A DNA stretch of 64,000 nucleotides from Absidia repens (taxonomy: Eukaryota > Mucoromycota > Mucoromycetes > Mucorales > Cunninghamellaceae). This document shows, piece by piece, positions 44,412-56,759 of this stretch (the stretch's first letter is position 1; each line of letters opens with the position of its first letter). The stretch spans positions 930,001 through 994,000 of the forward strand of contig MCGE01000011.1 in the NCBI GenBank assembly GCA_002105175.1, in the 5' to 3' direction. The position numbers and the translations under genes were made by a program. The notes beneath the pieces are model-generated. The model saw only the letters and a list, made by a program, of their open reading frames with translations. It was not told the DNA's origin and made no database searches.

Positions 44412-45969
44412 TACCTTACCTATATTTAGTACTAGTTATAGTTTATTTGTTTGATGATACTTATGTTTGCTGTTGTTGATGTGCTATTTTTTTACCCAAA
44501 TAAAAAAAATGATTTTTTTTGTTTACTATTAAGGAAATGATGAATTGAGATGCTGATGTGATGTGTGGTTATGTTTGCGGAGTAGTGAATTCCTGGATGG
44601 TGTGTTTGTATTTTATGGCGTAACTTTGTAGGCATAGACGCATATGATGTGTGAGACACAGTCTGTCTTTTGAAAATAATAATGTTAATCAGTTAACATC
44701 TTTGAGAAAGAAAGAAAATGCTCATGAATGTTGGCCATCAAAACAAAAAGGACATATTTTATTACCGAAGGAAGAAGGTAGCATTACTATCATTTTTTTT
44801 TTGTTCTTCGTACGAACGAACATTATGAGACAGCACAAAGAATGGAGAAAAAAAAATTGCTTCCCAAAAGCGGACGGATTTATTAGTTTCGTGAGCAAAT
44901 GACTTACTGAAATTTGTACGTACAGTACAGTATCATATGTTCTTGTATTTAAATTTCACCTTCGTACGTCTACCTCTCTCTCTTTTTTTTTTACCCAATT
45001 TTCTGGTCACAAAATGTTTTATTATATCATAGTATAATCTAACAATAGATTGGCTTTCGAGACGTTGTTAATTCCCGTAAGCCTTCTTTTAAAAACGGAG
45101 TTCACGGAGTTCTGGATATAATGGTGAAGTCTTATGGAAAAGGCTGGTCACAGAATTACAAAACGACGCTGTGGACAAAAGTTCAATATCCTCTTTTTTT
45201 TCTTGTACACACTTTTACTTGTCTTTTTTTCTACATACACTACACTTATATACCGATTAGGAGGAGTAAAGATATGAAATGGTCAGAATACTATTTGATA
45301 AGCAGTTGAGGAACTTCTGTTGCTACAAAGTGTTGAGACTAGGCTCTTGTCCTCGAATAATCCGCTATCCGCTCCTCTACTTACATTTAAATGATACTTT
45401 TTTTTGTGGTATTACTGGGTAGACGTTGAATGGCGCCGTTATTTAGTTTGGTATCAAATATACTTTATCTTTTTTTGTGGTGTTATAAAAAGTAGAATGA
45501 AGAGTGTAGAGGCTCTGGGTGCCAAAGGTGAGGGTAAGAGCCTGAAAAATGTAGAAATGCAGGTCGGTATGATCTACCCGAATCATTAAAAATATTGACA
45601 GCATTCATTGAAGATATGTATACAAATTTTATTTTATTGTAGAATAAATATAACTAATAGAAAAATGAGAGAATAAGCGACTCTATGACGAATGGTAAAC
45701 TATTCTACAGCGAAAGAGGGAATGGGATGCATAAATTATTCTACGGTGGAGAGGTGAGCTATTCTACGGTGCGTGACAAAGCATCCCACATGAAGGGGGA
45801 AGCGTAGAGGTATAGTAGCGGTTGTATTATGAGATGAGAACTACATCGTTAATATTGCATGGGGTTGACGTTATAAAAAAAAAAGAAGAGAAGGGAAAAT
45901 TTTGGCAATTTCCTTTTTCGTGTCAATCAAGGTAGTTGATGAAAAAAAAATTCATCCCCACACCAAATA
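44412..45969. other. Gene-free region, left flank of repeat copy D
   Basis: After the tubulin 3' flank no gene is supported. ATTCTAC(A/G)G(C/T)G motifs occur at about 45702, 45736 and 45760, and GTAGAATAAATAT at about 45641. These repeat the short flank motif seen upstream of copies B and C and suggest the repeat unit extends left of its core. An 83-codon frame at 44651-44902 has no recognisable features. Confidence 0.45.
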
Positions 45970-46720
45970 CTCAGGAGGAACCTTTCAAATCCCGCACACG
46001 TGGATTTTATTTTTTGCGCCTTCCCCCATTTTTTATTTTTTCGCTCTCTTCTTTTTCTTTTTTCTTTTTTCCTTCCTTAATTCTTCACGATTGTGACTCC
46101 TATGGGGTTATATTGGACTTAGATTAGTGTCAGGACTAGTTTAGAAGGGTTTTCCGCTCAGGGATTACAAAATACATGGGGAAACCATTTCATTTTGAAT
46201 TCAGGAATTAGAGTCACCATTAGATGGTTTTTTGACGCCTTCCTTAGCTTAGTTTGGTGTTATTTTGTATATATTTTGTATCTACATCTAAATAAAGTAT
46301 ATCTCTTTTTACATGCTTCAATGAAAAATGTCCCATTAGTCTCGATTATGTCTTGTCCCATAGATCCCCTTTTTATAGCATCACCTCTTGGTTATTGTTG
46401 ATCCCTGTTGTACTTCAATAACTGATGTCCCTTTTTACTCTCTCTCATACCTTGTGCAATACTCCCATTTTACTGTTGTCCCTTTAAATAAGTATTGACG
46501 ATTCCTTGAATCTCTCATTAGTATCTCCCCCAGAATCCCTCGAATAGATCCATCCATCAAACCCTTGCTATAATGAGCCCGTCGTATTTAGTATTAGTAT
46601 TCACAAAATTTTTTAATAAACCGAGTCCTTTTTATTCATTGATAATCCTCTGACCAATCTAATAGTGAGCAATATCGTCATTATAGTTGCTTTGTGAATA
46701 TTTTACCAAATACCTAGGTT
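45970..46720 (+). repeat. Dispersed ~0.7 kb repeat family, copy D
   Basis: The head is TTTCAAATCCCGCACACGTG near 45983, then a pyrimidine tract to about 46085. The core has TTAGATTAGTGTCAGGACTA, GTTTAGAAGGGTTTTCCGCT, CAGGGATTACAAAATACATG and GGGGAAACCATTTCATTTTG. The units TTCAATGAAAAATGTCCC (46317) and TTCAATAACTGATGTCCC (46412) show the internal degenerate repetition most clearly. The tail CATTATAGTTGCTTTGTGAA matches copy C. There are stop codons in all candidate frames of the core. Confidence 0.8.
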
Positions 46721-47818
46721 TTTGTTTATATACTATGACTACTTTTCCCCTTATATATATCTGGCGATTGACAAGCAGTTCTTGGTCACTCAATGACAAT
46801 GGCGACCATATTCCTGCTCTACCAATCATATTGAATAAACCTTGAACGAGTCATGAGCGTACCCGCCGATATAAGCATTTTTACCCTGATTTATAATCCC
46901 ATATTATATTAGTAGTAGTTCCTTTTGTCATACGAATAATAGTTTTCATTTTCCTTCAATTGCCAGTAGTTTTAGAGACAACCGTCCTTTAATCACATGG
47001 TGTATAATAATCTTCATTTTATTATCTTTATTATTATTATTATCATAATCAATAAACAAAGCTGTATAATTCATCTAAGGAACATCGCCGTGTGTGAAAA
47101 GCCATTTTTCATTATCTCTAATTGGCTTGGAGAAACCATGGGACATCGATCAAGTGTTTTTATTATCTTTTTCTCTATCGGTATGGGTGTGTCCGGGATG
47201 TCAAATGATTTTAGTTTTTTTTAAAAATAAAGTATTTTGCTTTGAGCTCTCCTTCCTGTTGTCAAATGGGAACGAATCCGATGAATTTAAGATTTTCATG
47301 CTTGTACACGTCAAACAAAGAAAAGCAAGGTTTTCCGATGTTCCCGTAAGATGTCAAAAATAAGATTTCCCCCAGAATCCCGCCAAATGAACAATAATAC
47401 GATCTTCCCATAATCCCGCCATGCCCAACGGTCAAAAAAAAAACCCCCCATCAAACATACACTCAACAATCAAGCAAAGGATCCTGTGTCTGCAATGTAA
47501 GTCTCGGTACCACTGTATTACCAGGTTACTAACCAATTTACTGCCCATATCCCATCAAGCCATCACAGGAATCACGTCACACATTAAACATTGGTCCCAC
47601 AGTTATATAACTCATACTTTCATCCATAACAAAAACCACATTGAAACAAAGCAGAAGAGATAACAAAAACCGGCTTTTATTGATCTACAAAAAAACACAA
47701 AAGAATATAAACTACAATATAAAGTAAAGGGGAGTGATATAATAAATAAAATATTAAACATATATGTATAAAATAAGGAGGACTAATTGTAATATGTATA
47801 CAGTACTAACAAATAAAA
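46721..47818. other. Intergenic, 3' side of sugar transporter
   Basis: AT-rich DNA with an (ATT)n-like tract near 47025-47045. AATCCCGCC occurs twice (about 47376 and 47412), echoing the repeat-head motif. No coding region is supported, apart from the probable 3' flank of the sugar transporter next to 47818. Confidence 0.45.
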
Positions 47819-50151
47819 CTAGAATGATCCTTCAGCGATTTCTTGCTTTTCATAAGCTTGTTGAGAAGAGGAAGGCTTGGTAGCACCTTGTTGGCCATAG
47901 ATTTCGGCCTTGACTTGATCCAGGAGGACAGCATCTTCAGCTGCGCTTTGACCACCGAAAATAGCATCCATGTCTTCCAAACTTCTACCCTTGGTTTCAG
48001 GAATAAAGAAGGTGAAAAGGAGAGACAGTACACAGAAAATGGCGAAAAAGACGTAGGTGTAGAATTTGATAGATTTCAACATAATAGGAGTGATCAGACC
48101 GACAATAAAGTTACACATCCTAATGGTGAAAAATAAAATAATGTCAGTATTTCAATGATCAATCTTTTGTTACAGTTCAATGTAAATGGGGGAGTATTTA
48201 CCAGTTAGCAGAGGTACTAATGGACATAGCCTTGGAACGGATTCGAAGAGGGAAAATTTCGGCCTAAATAGAGAAAGAAAGACGATGGTATTAGCATCCA
48301 GTGTTTATAACCGTTTTCTTTTTTTTTTCCAAACTTACACTATACACCCAACCGATAGGACCCCAAGAGTAAGCAAAGTTCGCAATGTAAATGTAAATAA
48401 AGGCAACAGCAACCCAGCCTTCTCTGGTGTGGTTAGGCCAGTCGTTTTCATAGGTACCAACAATAGCAGCAACAATCACCATTGCAATAGTGAGACCAGT
48501 AGAGGCAGTCATCAAGAACTTCTTACGACCAAACTTATCCAAAAACAAAACGGTAACAAATGTGAACAAGAAGTTGATAATACCAATCACACCCTATAAA
48601 AAAAACAGTTGTAAGTTTTCAAAAATTCATTTACAGTCGTTGATTAATAACCTGGGTTACTTACAGTAGCTAACAAGGATACGGAGCCACCAGCCAAACC
48701 AAGAGATTGCATAACCTAAATGAAGAAAAGAAAAGGTTGAATTAGTTATTTGAAGGTTAAATTCAATTTTACGAGTAGAGTATTTTCTTACCTTGGGAGC
48801 ATAATAGATAATAGCATTGATACCGACAAATTGTTGGAAGAATTGGATAGCACAAGCAATAAAGAGACGCTTTCTCATACCACGCTTCAATAAATCCATA
48901 TAACCATAACAGCCCATTTTGACCTTAGCCATACCGCCTTTGTTGACGAGGTCAGGGAAACGTTGTTGGTCAAGACGTTCTTCAAACACCACAGTTACCT
49001 TGATATCACGATATTCTTCTTGAACACGAGGATGGTCGATGGGGACACGTCGAAGTTTCGATAAGACTTGAAGAGCTTCTTCATCACGACCTTTTGTCAT
49101 CAACCAACGAGGAGAGAATGGGAAGAAGAAGATACCAATAACGAGAATGACACCAAGAGCGATTTGAATACAAAAAGGTACACGCCATTGCGCTTCACTT
49201 GGAATGTATTGACAGCCAAGATCAATGAAGTATGAAATAAGAATACCAAAGGTAATGGACAATTGTTGAAGAGCGACAAGCGAACCTCTAATTTCGGGAG
49301 GTGAGATTTCAGACTAATAAAAAAAAAATAAAAAAAAGGGGTTAGACAAAAATGTTTCATGCGGAGCGTAAATACCCCACGGGTTCCCTTTTTTCAGATA
49401 TTATATCATCACTTACTTGATAAAGAGGCACAAGCATAGAAAGACCACCAATTGCAACACCTGCAATAAAACGACCAGCAAATAAGTATGAAACTGTTTG
49501 GGCACCACCTTGCTAAAAAAAGAAAAAAAGCAAGTTAATTAGTACCTCGGGATAAAATTTAATTTCAGATGTCAATCGTGGCTGACTACGGATATGGTAA
49601 TTCCCGTTTACAGGTAAAATCCAAAGTCGCAGAAAGATTTTATAACTTACGAGAGAGCTACCCAATATAAAGATGATACCATTAAGGACAATGGAATACT
49701 TTCGACCAATCTTATCAGAAAAATAACCCACAATAAGGGCACCAACCCAACAACCAAGAGTAAGAATAGAAACAACAAAACCATTTTCCGTATCATTCAT
49801 TGGGAATCGAGCTTTGAAGGTCTAAAAAAGCGATAATGATGAGTATGATGATGGAAATCGAATATCGTATGGATTATAATTATTTGCTTACATCCATTTC
49901 TTGAATACCAGAAATCACACCTTGGTCATAACCTATAAAAGAATATATATATATTTATAAATATTTTTTTGTTCCTGAAATAGAAAAATAGAAAAAGCGT
50001 TACCGAAGAGAACACCACCAAGAGAAGCAAAAAGAGCAGTGGCCAGCACATAGGGATTTTCCAGCATCCCCTTCAAACCACTTGAACCACGATATTCATG
50101 AACAGATACTCTGTCTTCAGTGGAGAAAGCGTTTTCATTAGACTCTTTCAT
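47819..50151 (-). CDS. MFS sugar porter (hexose transporter type)
   Basis: A twelve-span plasma-membrane sugar:proton symporter or facilitator. The start at 50151 gives MKESNENAFSTEDRVSVHEY, a cytosolic N-terminus, then YVLATALFASLGGVLFGYDQ and GVISGIQEMD after splicing. Loop 2-3 is YFSDKIGRKYSIVLNG; the PESPRW-like motif is PFSPRWLMTKGRDEEALQVL. The sugar-specific span 7 is IQFFQQFVGINAIIYYAPKV. Loop 8-9 is LFLDKFGRKKFLM; PETKGRSLEDMDAIFG closes the second half. About nine exons with small introns are present. The product is about 530 residues, ending KQEIAEGSF. Substrate cannot be told from sequence alone. Confidence 0.94.
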
Positions 50152-51403
50152 TTTATTGTATAGAAAGATATGTATATGAAGTAAATAAAGAAAAAAAAAT
50201 AAAGAAAAAGTAAAAAATGGGAAGAAATAAAAAAGATCCCTTTTTATATATTCAGACTCCTGTCCCGATTGGAGCAGACGGTATGTGGTGTTACCCAATG
50301 ATTTCCCCACCTCTGAATCGCTCCACAATCTCACTCGTGGAGACATCTTAACCCCATATATCAAATTTCCCCAGGTTTTCCCATCCCACCCACACGTACC
50401 TCCTCGGAGCTTTAATCGCCGACGGTATGATTTGGGTAGTTCGACCCTTTTTCTTTATTATGATAGGTTGCTGAATATATTCAGTATTCTACCGCCGTCG
50501 AACAAATGACGTTGTTAGATCCCTTTACCCTCAACTTCCCAGGTCCCTAACTTTTTTTAGTAGTCTAGTTTCGCTTCGCTCATTTAAACATCAACTATTA
50601 TTGTTTTTTTTTAAAGTTGCTGTTGCATTGGTCAGAAGATAATTATTGAACGTTTGATAAAAAAAAAAAAGGTGGCGGCATCTGAAATTCATTATCCTGA
50701 GGATGAACGATGTGAGCCCAGGCGTGTACGATTACTGTACTTGAATTTTTGACCCTTTTTTGGTATGTTGCGGAAGACGAGAATGGCAAGTATTCAAATA
50801 TGGTAGTAAACTAACATATCATCAAACATCACCGAGAAAGAAAGTATTACATTTGATATAAAAAGAAGAACATGGGGAAAAGATCGAAACAAAAGATGGA
50901 TGATTCATGATTTTTTTCTTTGGGTGTGTGAAAAAGATTGTCTGACGGGAAAATACAGAGAAAAAACAGATCTTCTTTTCTCTGAAATAAAACATTTGTA
51001 GTATGATAAAATTCACTGTGTGAATATGATATCATATCATAATGGACGCAACACAATGGCTAAGATTGACAAAATAGTATACTTTTATCGATCGAAAGAA
51101 TGGGTTCGATATATTTATACTGTATGATTTTTCACCCCTGGCGAGCAGTTGACAAGAATTGCAGACTCGAAAAAAAAAGTCGCTGATTGGCTGTGTTGAA
51201 ATTAACTAGAAACATTTTTTTTTTTTTTTTTTTTGTAAAGTCGATATCTCCTTTCCCTGTCTTTCTTTCGTACTCCTCTCCAATTTTTTTTTTTTTTTTT
51301 TTTTTTTGTATTCCTGCTAAAAGACCACTTCCGCTCGTTTTACATAATCTATATTCTCCTGTTTTTTCCTGGTATATTCATTCAACATTCTCCCAACGCA
51401 ATA
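50152..51403. promoter_or_regulatory. Divergent upstream region of sugar porter and PAQR gene
   Basis: About 1.25 kb between divergent starts. The sugar-porter side has a pyrimidine tract on the minus strand (about 50155-50240). The PAQR side has T runs at about 51216-51234 and 51285-51307 on the plus strand. AATTTCCCCAGGTTTTCCCA near 50364 is notable only for composition. No gene is supported. Confidence 0.45.
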
Positions 51404-52953
51404 ATGGACAACCTGCTAACCATTCAGAAAACGACCTACGAGCACGACATACTGGACTTGGACAGCCTTTTACACGAAAGAATGACATCATTGGTACAAA
51501 AAGTCAGGGCTCAGCTGCTTCATATGAAAAACTCCAAACGACTTCAGGACTATACCCGCAACAAGATTCAGCATGCCACTTGCTTACTGGAAACAATCGA
51601 TGAACACTGGAAACTGCTACCCTTCAACAGCACCACCCATCAAATCAGTCAACACATGCTACAGCAATTCGAACAAACTTTTTCTGAAGTCTCTGACAAT
51701 TATCGACAGCTAGAACAACTACAAGAGAACTACTTTGATTATACCTTTTTGGACGAAACCATGGATTCGCTTATGGCCTGTATTGAGCAAATAGATACCT
51801 GCATTGGGGATGCTATTGACAAGGCTTCGGTAATGCGAAACATGGTGCATGAAAAATTCTCAGACTTTGCCGGTGTAGCTCATGAACATGTCGACCATTT
51901 GAAAGCTGCTATTTCCTATGGTGCAGTGCGCTTACTTGCTTACGAGGAATTACCTACAGGGTGGAGGAGCAATATGGTAATGTACTATATAAATATATAT
52001 ATAAATATCTAGATATAGATATATATGGAATGTGGTTATGCAAAGGGGAATGAAGTACTGACTGGACTTTTTTTTTTGGGTAGTATATTCACTCTGGTTA
52101 CCGATTCCTATCAACGCCACGTGCATGCTTTCATTCTTGGTTTTATCTACACAATGAATCTGGTAATATCTTTACCCATTTGATTGGATTCATAGCGTTT
52201 TTTTGTATTGGAATTTATGAACTATTTTATTCGAAGCTACTGTCTGATGCGCCGGTGGTTGATTGGATCATATTCACCACCTTCTTTGTAGCGGTTTGCA
52301 AATGTCTAATGTGCTCGATGGTATGGCATACATTATCGGGCATCAACGACTATCATCTTTTTACTCGAGTGGCTTGCTTGGATTATGTGGGCATCAGTGC
52401 TTTGATATGTGCAAGTCTTATGCTGTCTGAATATTATGGATTTTATTGCAACGTAACTTGGAGGAACACTTATTTGATTGGATCTGGCTCATTGGCTGTT
52501 ATTGGTATCTTCATGCCATTAATGCCTTGGTTTGATCGTCCAGGTAATATATGTATGTAGAGAAAAAGAGAGGAACAAAAAAAAAAAAGATAATCATAAT
52601 ATAACTCACCAACCAATCATATTTTATAAGAATCACGGTGGATCAGAATTATGTTTTTTGTTGCTTTGGCTTCCTCAGGCTTTATACCCATTCTCCATCT
52701 GCTATCAGTCTATGATTTTGGTCATGTTATTGCTTGGATGTCGCCAGTATTGAAATCTATTTTGTGCTATGTTGTGGGTACTATTGTCTACGGTAATCGA
52801 TTCCCTGAACGCTTCTGGCCTGGTAGGTTTGATCATTTTGGGCATTCTCATCAGTGGTGGCATTTATGTGTCTGCGCAGGTATCTGGTGGAATTATGTGG
52901 CGGCTACAAGTTATGTGGCTCAAAGGTATGAATTCGGCATGTGCTCCTTGTAG
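51404..52953 (+). CDS. PAQR/hemolysin-III receptor with long N-terminal domain (Izh3-like)
   Basis: A seven-span membrane protein of the adiponectin-receptor-like family; 451 residues from exons 51404-51976, 52084-52543 and 52631-52953. An N-terminal helical domain of about 190 residues (for example LDLDSLLHERMTSLVQKVRA) precedes GYRFLSTPRACFHSWFYLHN, then ESGNIFTHLIGFIAFFCIGI. CSMVWHTLSGINDYHLFTRV holds a conserved metal-site His. YGNRFPERFWPGRFDHFGHS and HQWWH contain the last His pair (HSHQ.WH). Izh3 in yeast also has a long N-terminus. Zinc-dependent hydrolase activity is inferred from the family. An alternative last exon is possible at 53234-53346. Confidence 0.9.
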
Positions 52954-53438
52954 ATCATTCCTCATACCCCTTCCCTTCCTTTAATTAAGGATTCACTCCG
53001 TATTTATTGTTAATATCTAGTTTTACCCCATATTTTATCACTCATTCCATTTTTATTTTTATTTTTTTATTTTTTTTACATGACTCTGTGGTTATTTTTG
53101 TCGTTACATACATCAATAAAAATACAATCAAATTTACACCCAATTTACTCAAACAATGCTGCATCATATTTATTTGTTATAAATTTTTTCAATCACCTTT
53201 GTTCCTACGATTGATCAATCGATGAATAAACAGGTGTGATTGGTTTAGTTTGTATGGCTTTGGCCTTGACAAGTCTTCAAAATAAAAAAATTCATGCTGC
53301 GTGGTTTGCTCGGAAGAAATATTTAAATGCCGACCTTTTCAGGTAACTCGGTGGCTTATTTGGACAGCTACCTTTTTTTTTTTTTTTTTCAGTGGTCGCT
53401 TTTTTTTCCTTTCTTCACTTTTACACTAATAATCGATT
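52954..53438. other. Gap with a possible alternative PAQR exon
   Basis: A good acceptor (ATAAACAG) at 53233 opens 37 codons in one frame (GVIGLVCMALALTSLQNKKI, then HAAWFARKKYLNADLFR) ending TAA at 53346. A good donor (AAAG|GTATGA) sits at 52925 in the PAQR last exon, but in the PAQR frame the splice would yield a different, shorter tail. The rest is T-rich leader of NMD3, with a T run near 53371-53388. Confidence 0.35.
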
Positions 53439-55259
53439 ATGGAATATCAACCTGTCGTCACCGAACAACTCATGTAAGTGAACACAGCAAACCATTATGT
53501 CTGTTTTATATTTGATGCTGACCTTTTTTCGTTTTCTTTTACCTTGCGTTTTGATTCTTTGTTGATGATCTTTCACTTGCTTTGATTTTTCTTCCTTTTT
53601 GGTCGATCATATAGTCTGTGCCCTGGATGCGGTGCCCCTACACCTCCCAACCAAGCGAATATGTGTGTGAACTGTATTCGAAACGAAGTAGACATCACCG
53701 ACGGAATCCCTAAGCAAGCGACCATCCATTTTTGCAAGAACTGTGAACGTTACCTCCAACCACCTGGAATTTGGGTTACTGCGTCGTTGGAATCCCGGGA
53801 ATTGCTGACTTTATGTTTGAAGAAACTCAAGGGTTTGAATAAGGTGCGACTTGTGGATGCAGGCTTTATTTGGACAGAACCTCACAGTCGACGTATCAAG
53901 GTCAAGTTGACGATTCAAAAGGAAGTTTTTGCCAACACCATTTTGCAACAAATCTTTGAAGTGGAATATGTCGTCTCTGGTCAACAATGTGACGAATGTA
54001 CTCGAATGGCTGCTCAGAACACTTGGAAGGCGGTAGTTCAAGTGCGACAAAAGGTGGAACACAAGCGTACCTTCTTATATCTGGAACAGCTTATTCTCAA
54101 ACACAACGCCCACAAGGATACTACCAACATCAAGGAAACAAAGGATGGGATTGATTTCTACTATGGTCAACGTGGTCATGCTGTGAAGATGGTTGAATTC
54201 TTGGCTGCTGTGGTGCCTTTGAAGTAAGTAAAATTCTCTATTTTAGTGTATGACAATAAACGGTCCCTAATTGACTCCTCTCATTTGTTTCATTTAGATA
54301 CAAGACCAGTGAACAATTGATCTCAACAGATATCCACGCTAGTACAAGCAACTACAAATTCACGTATTCCGGTAAGTAAGATTTAGAAATACGGTGATTG
54401 ACTGGTGATGATAAAATGAAATTAATTCCTTTTTCCTTCTCTAGTTGAAATTGTACCTGTCTGTCGTGATGATCTCGTTGCTTTACCTAAGAAATTGGCC
54501 AACAGCATGGGTGGATTTAGTCAATTGTTATTATGTAACCGAATCAGCAATTCTATTCACTTGGTGGACACCAATAACTTGCAAACTTGTGAAGTGGCCC
54601 ACAGCATTTACTGGCGGATGCCATTTTTACCTTTGGCAAGCTCAAAGTCATTGATTGAATATTATGTATTGGATGTTGAACCTTTGGGACCGGTGCGTGG
54701 TAAAAATGTGTTGGCAGATGTGCATGTGGCTCGTATGACTGACTTTGGACGAAATGACGACGAATACATCGCTCGATCTCATTTGGGTGCGATTTTGAAT
54801 CCTGGTGATACAGTGCTGGGTTATGATTTATCTCGGTCTAACTTCAATAATGAAGAATTTGACAAATTGGATCGTCAATCATTACCTGATGTGGTGTTGG
54901 TGCGCAAATCTTACCCTGTGCGTCGCAAGAAGAACAAGCAAAGACAATGGAAGATTCAGCAATTGGGCAAGGAAGTGGACGAAATGTTACCTCGCAAACA
55001 AGATCAAGCCAAGATTGAACACGATATGGAACTCTTTATGCGTGACATTGAAGAAGATCCTGAATTCCGTGCTACTGTCAACATCTTCAAATCTCAAACT
55101 GGTAATGCCGCCGCTACTGCTCAATCCAGTAACGCCATGTCCGATGGTGAAGACGAAGAAGAAGACTTCCCTGAAATCTCTTTGGAAGAAATGATGGATG
55201 AAATGCAAATCAACTTGGATGGTCCTGATCAAGCGGATGATGATGATGTGATGGCGTAG
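53439..55259 (+). CDS. nmd3: NMD3, 60S ribosomal export adaptor
   Basis: Bridges late pre-60S subunits to the exportin Crm1. Exon 1 (53439-53473) gives MEYQPVVTEQL, then I joins LCPGCGAPTPPNQANMCVNC. Treble-clef zinc motifs are CPGC...CVNC, HFCKNC and QQCDECTRM. Core segments include GIWVTASLESRELLTLCLKK, RLVDAGFIWTEPHSRRIKVK, GIDFYYGQRGHAVKMVEFLA and RISNSIHLVDTNNLQTCEVA. The basic VRRKKNKQRQWKIQQLGKEV fits the nuclear localisation region. The acidic C-terminus (EEDFPEISLEEMMDEMQINL) holds Leu/Met-rich export signals. Introns lie at about 53474-53613, 54223-54298 and 54373-54445. The protein is complete. Confidence 0.96.
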
Positions 55260-56759
55260 ATTAGAAATTTTTTATTATTGCACCCTTCCCCACCTCTCAT
55301 TTTTCCCCACCGTTTACTTTTATTATTTTTTAGTTTTTGTAATGATGCCCCTTTACACAATTTCTCATTCACCCAATTATAGTCATGTATCATATCTGTT
55401 TTACTATCATTCATTCTTTATATTTCATTATAGTATATTGCTTTCTTATATTTTTTTTATTCCATGCTGCTTCAACTGATCAAGTTGACAAATAATAAAA
55501 ATGCTTTCGGTTCCCTATTTTTTTTTAGAATACCGTTATTTTTCTGTCTTCATTGCTGTTATTGTTATTGTTGTTGTTGTTGTTGCTGTTGTTGTTGTTG
55601 TTGTTGTTACCTGCTTAGATTGTCCTTGCTTTTACACTTAATAGCCTACTATGCAAGCTGACCACTGTCCTGTTTATTTTACGAGTACTATACACACATT
55701 GTGTTACTTGATCTGAGCAAAATAGTAATGCCAGATTCCAGTCTCAAGTTCCCAGATCATGTTCCAACTTCCGCAGGTTTTACTACCAGTTAATATGAGA
55801 TATATCCAGACGCATGTCCAAAACTGACAATATATCTTATTATAATATATACTATTTCTCTTTCAAAAAACCACATATCTGCGACTGTCATCTTCTTTAG
55901 TATTCTCACACTACTGATTTGTTACAAGTCTAAACATCATGGAAGATCTAATTTCTAATCCCGACGTTTCATTCTCTCATGGAAGTGTGTGTATTTATTT
56001 TGCAAAAACAACTTGACAAGGTTACCTCAAATAGGAACTCGTCCTTCTTAAAGGACATCAAATATTGCTGGAAGTTTCTATGAGATGGGAAATTCCGGAA
56101 ATGAAATGTGCATGCCATTACTGTTTCTTGGATCTCGTAATCAGTGCGCATGAACAAATGAAAAAGCGATGTCCTCTCCCTTTCTCACCCTAGTCATCCC
56201 CTTGACTGTCTGAGTTCTCCTTACCAATGGAGACCATATTTATTATATTCAGATTAGCATCTTTTTTTTTTCTCAAGAAAAAAATGTATGATGGCCTTGC
56301 GAAAGATCATGCTGAGAACATAGAACATCATATCACTTGATATTGAAGAATTATTATCATTTTGGACAACTAAAATTGAAAACATTACCTATTCCAAACA
56401 TACAGTAAAGTTTATTTAACTTTTTCTTCATGTTGTGTTTGTTCAAGGTGACACAGTAAATGGTAGGTTCAACAGAATAACCTTTGGCAACCCCAGGCGC
56501 TCAATAGCCCGTAGATAGTTTTTCAAATCCCGCTAGAGCTTCTTTTCTTTTCCCTCCTTATTTCTTTTTCTTCTTTCTTTTTCCTTTTTTTTTTTCTTCT
56601 TTTTTTTTTTCTTTACCCAACTTTCTATACCTTCATTATACCTTCATTATACCTCTTTATGCCCTCTTAATTGCACGTCATTCCACTGAACTGTTACGAA
56701 TTGACCTACTCCTACTTCTTTTTTTTTTTTTTTTTTACACACACCACACATTCATATTC
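55260..56759. other. Intergenic with GTT microsatellite and SSK1 leader
   Basis: The NMD3 3' flank is AT-rich. A (TTG)n-type repeat runs about 55559-55608. A TTCAAATCCCGC motif at about 56522, followed by a long C/T tract to 56630, resembles the head of the dispersed repeat family and may mean the Ssk1 promoter shares or derives from that element. The sequence TACCTTCATTA is tandemly repeated at about 56629-56652. No gene is supported. Confidence 0.45.
55559..55608. repeat. TTG/GTT microsatellite
   Basis: About 16 trinucleotide units with a few GCT/ATT interruptions, in the intergenic region downstream of NMD3. It is not in any supported coding frame. Confidence 0.9.
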
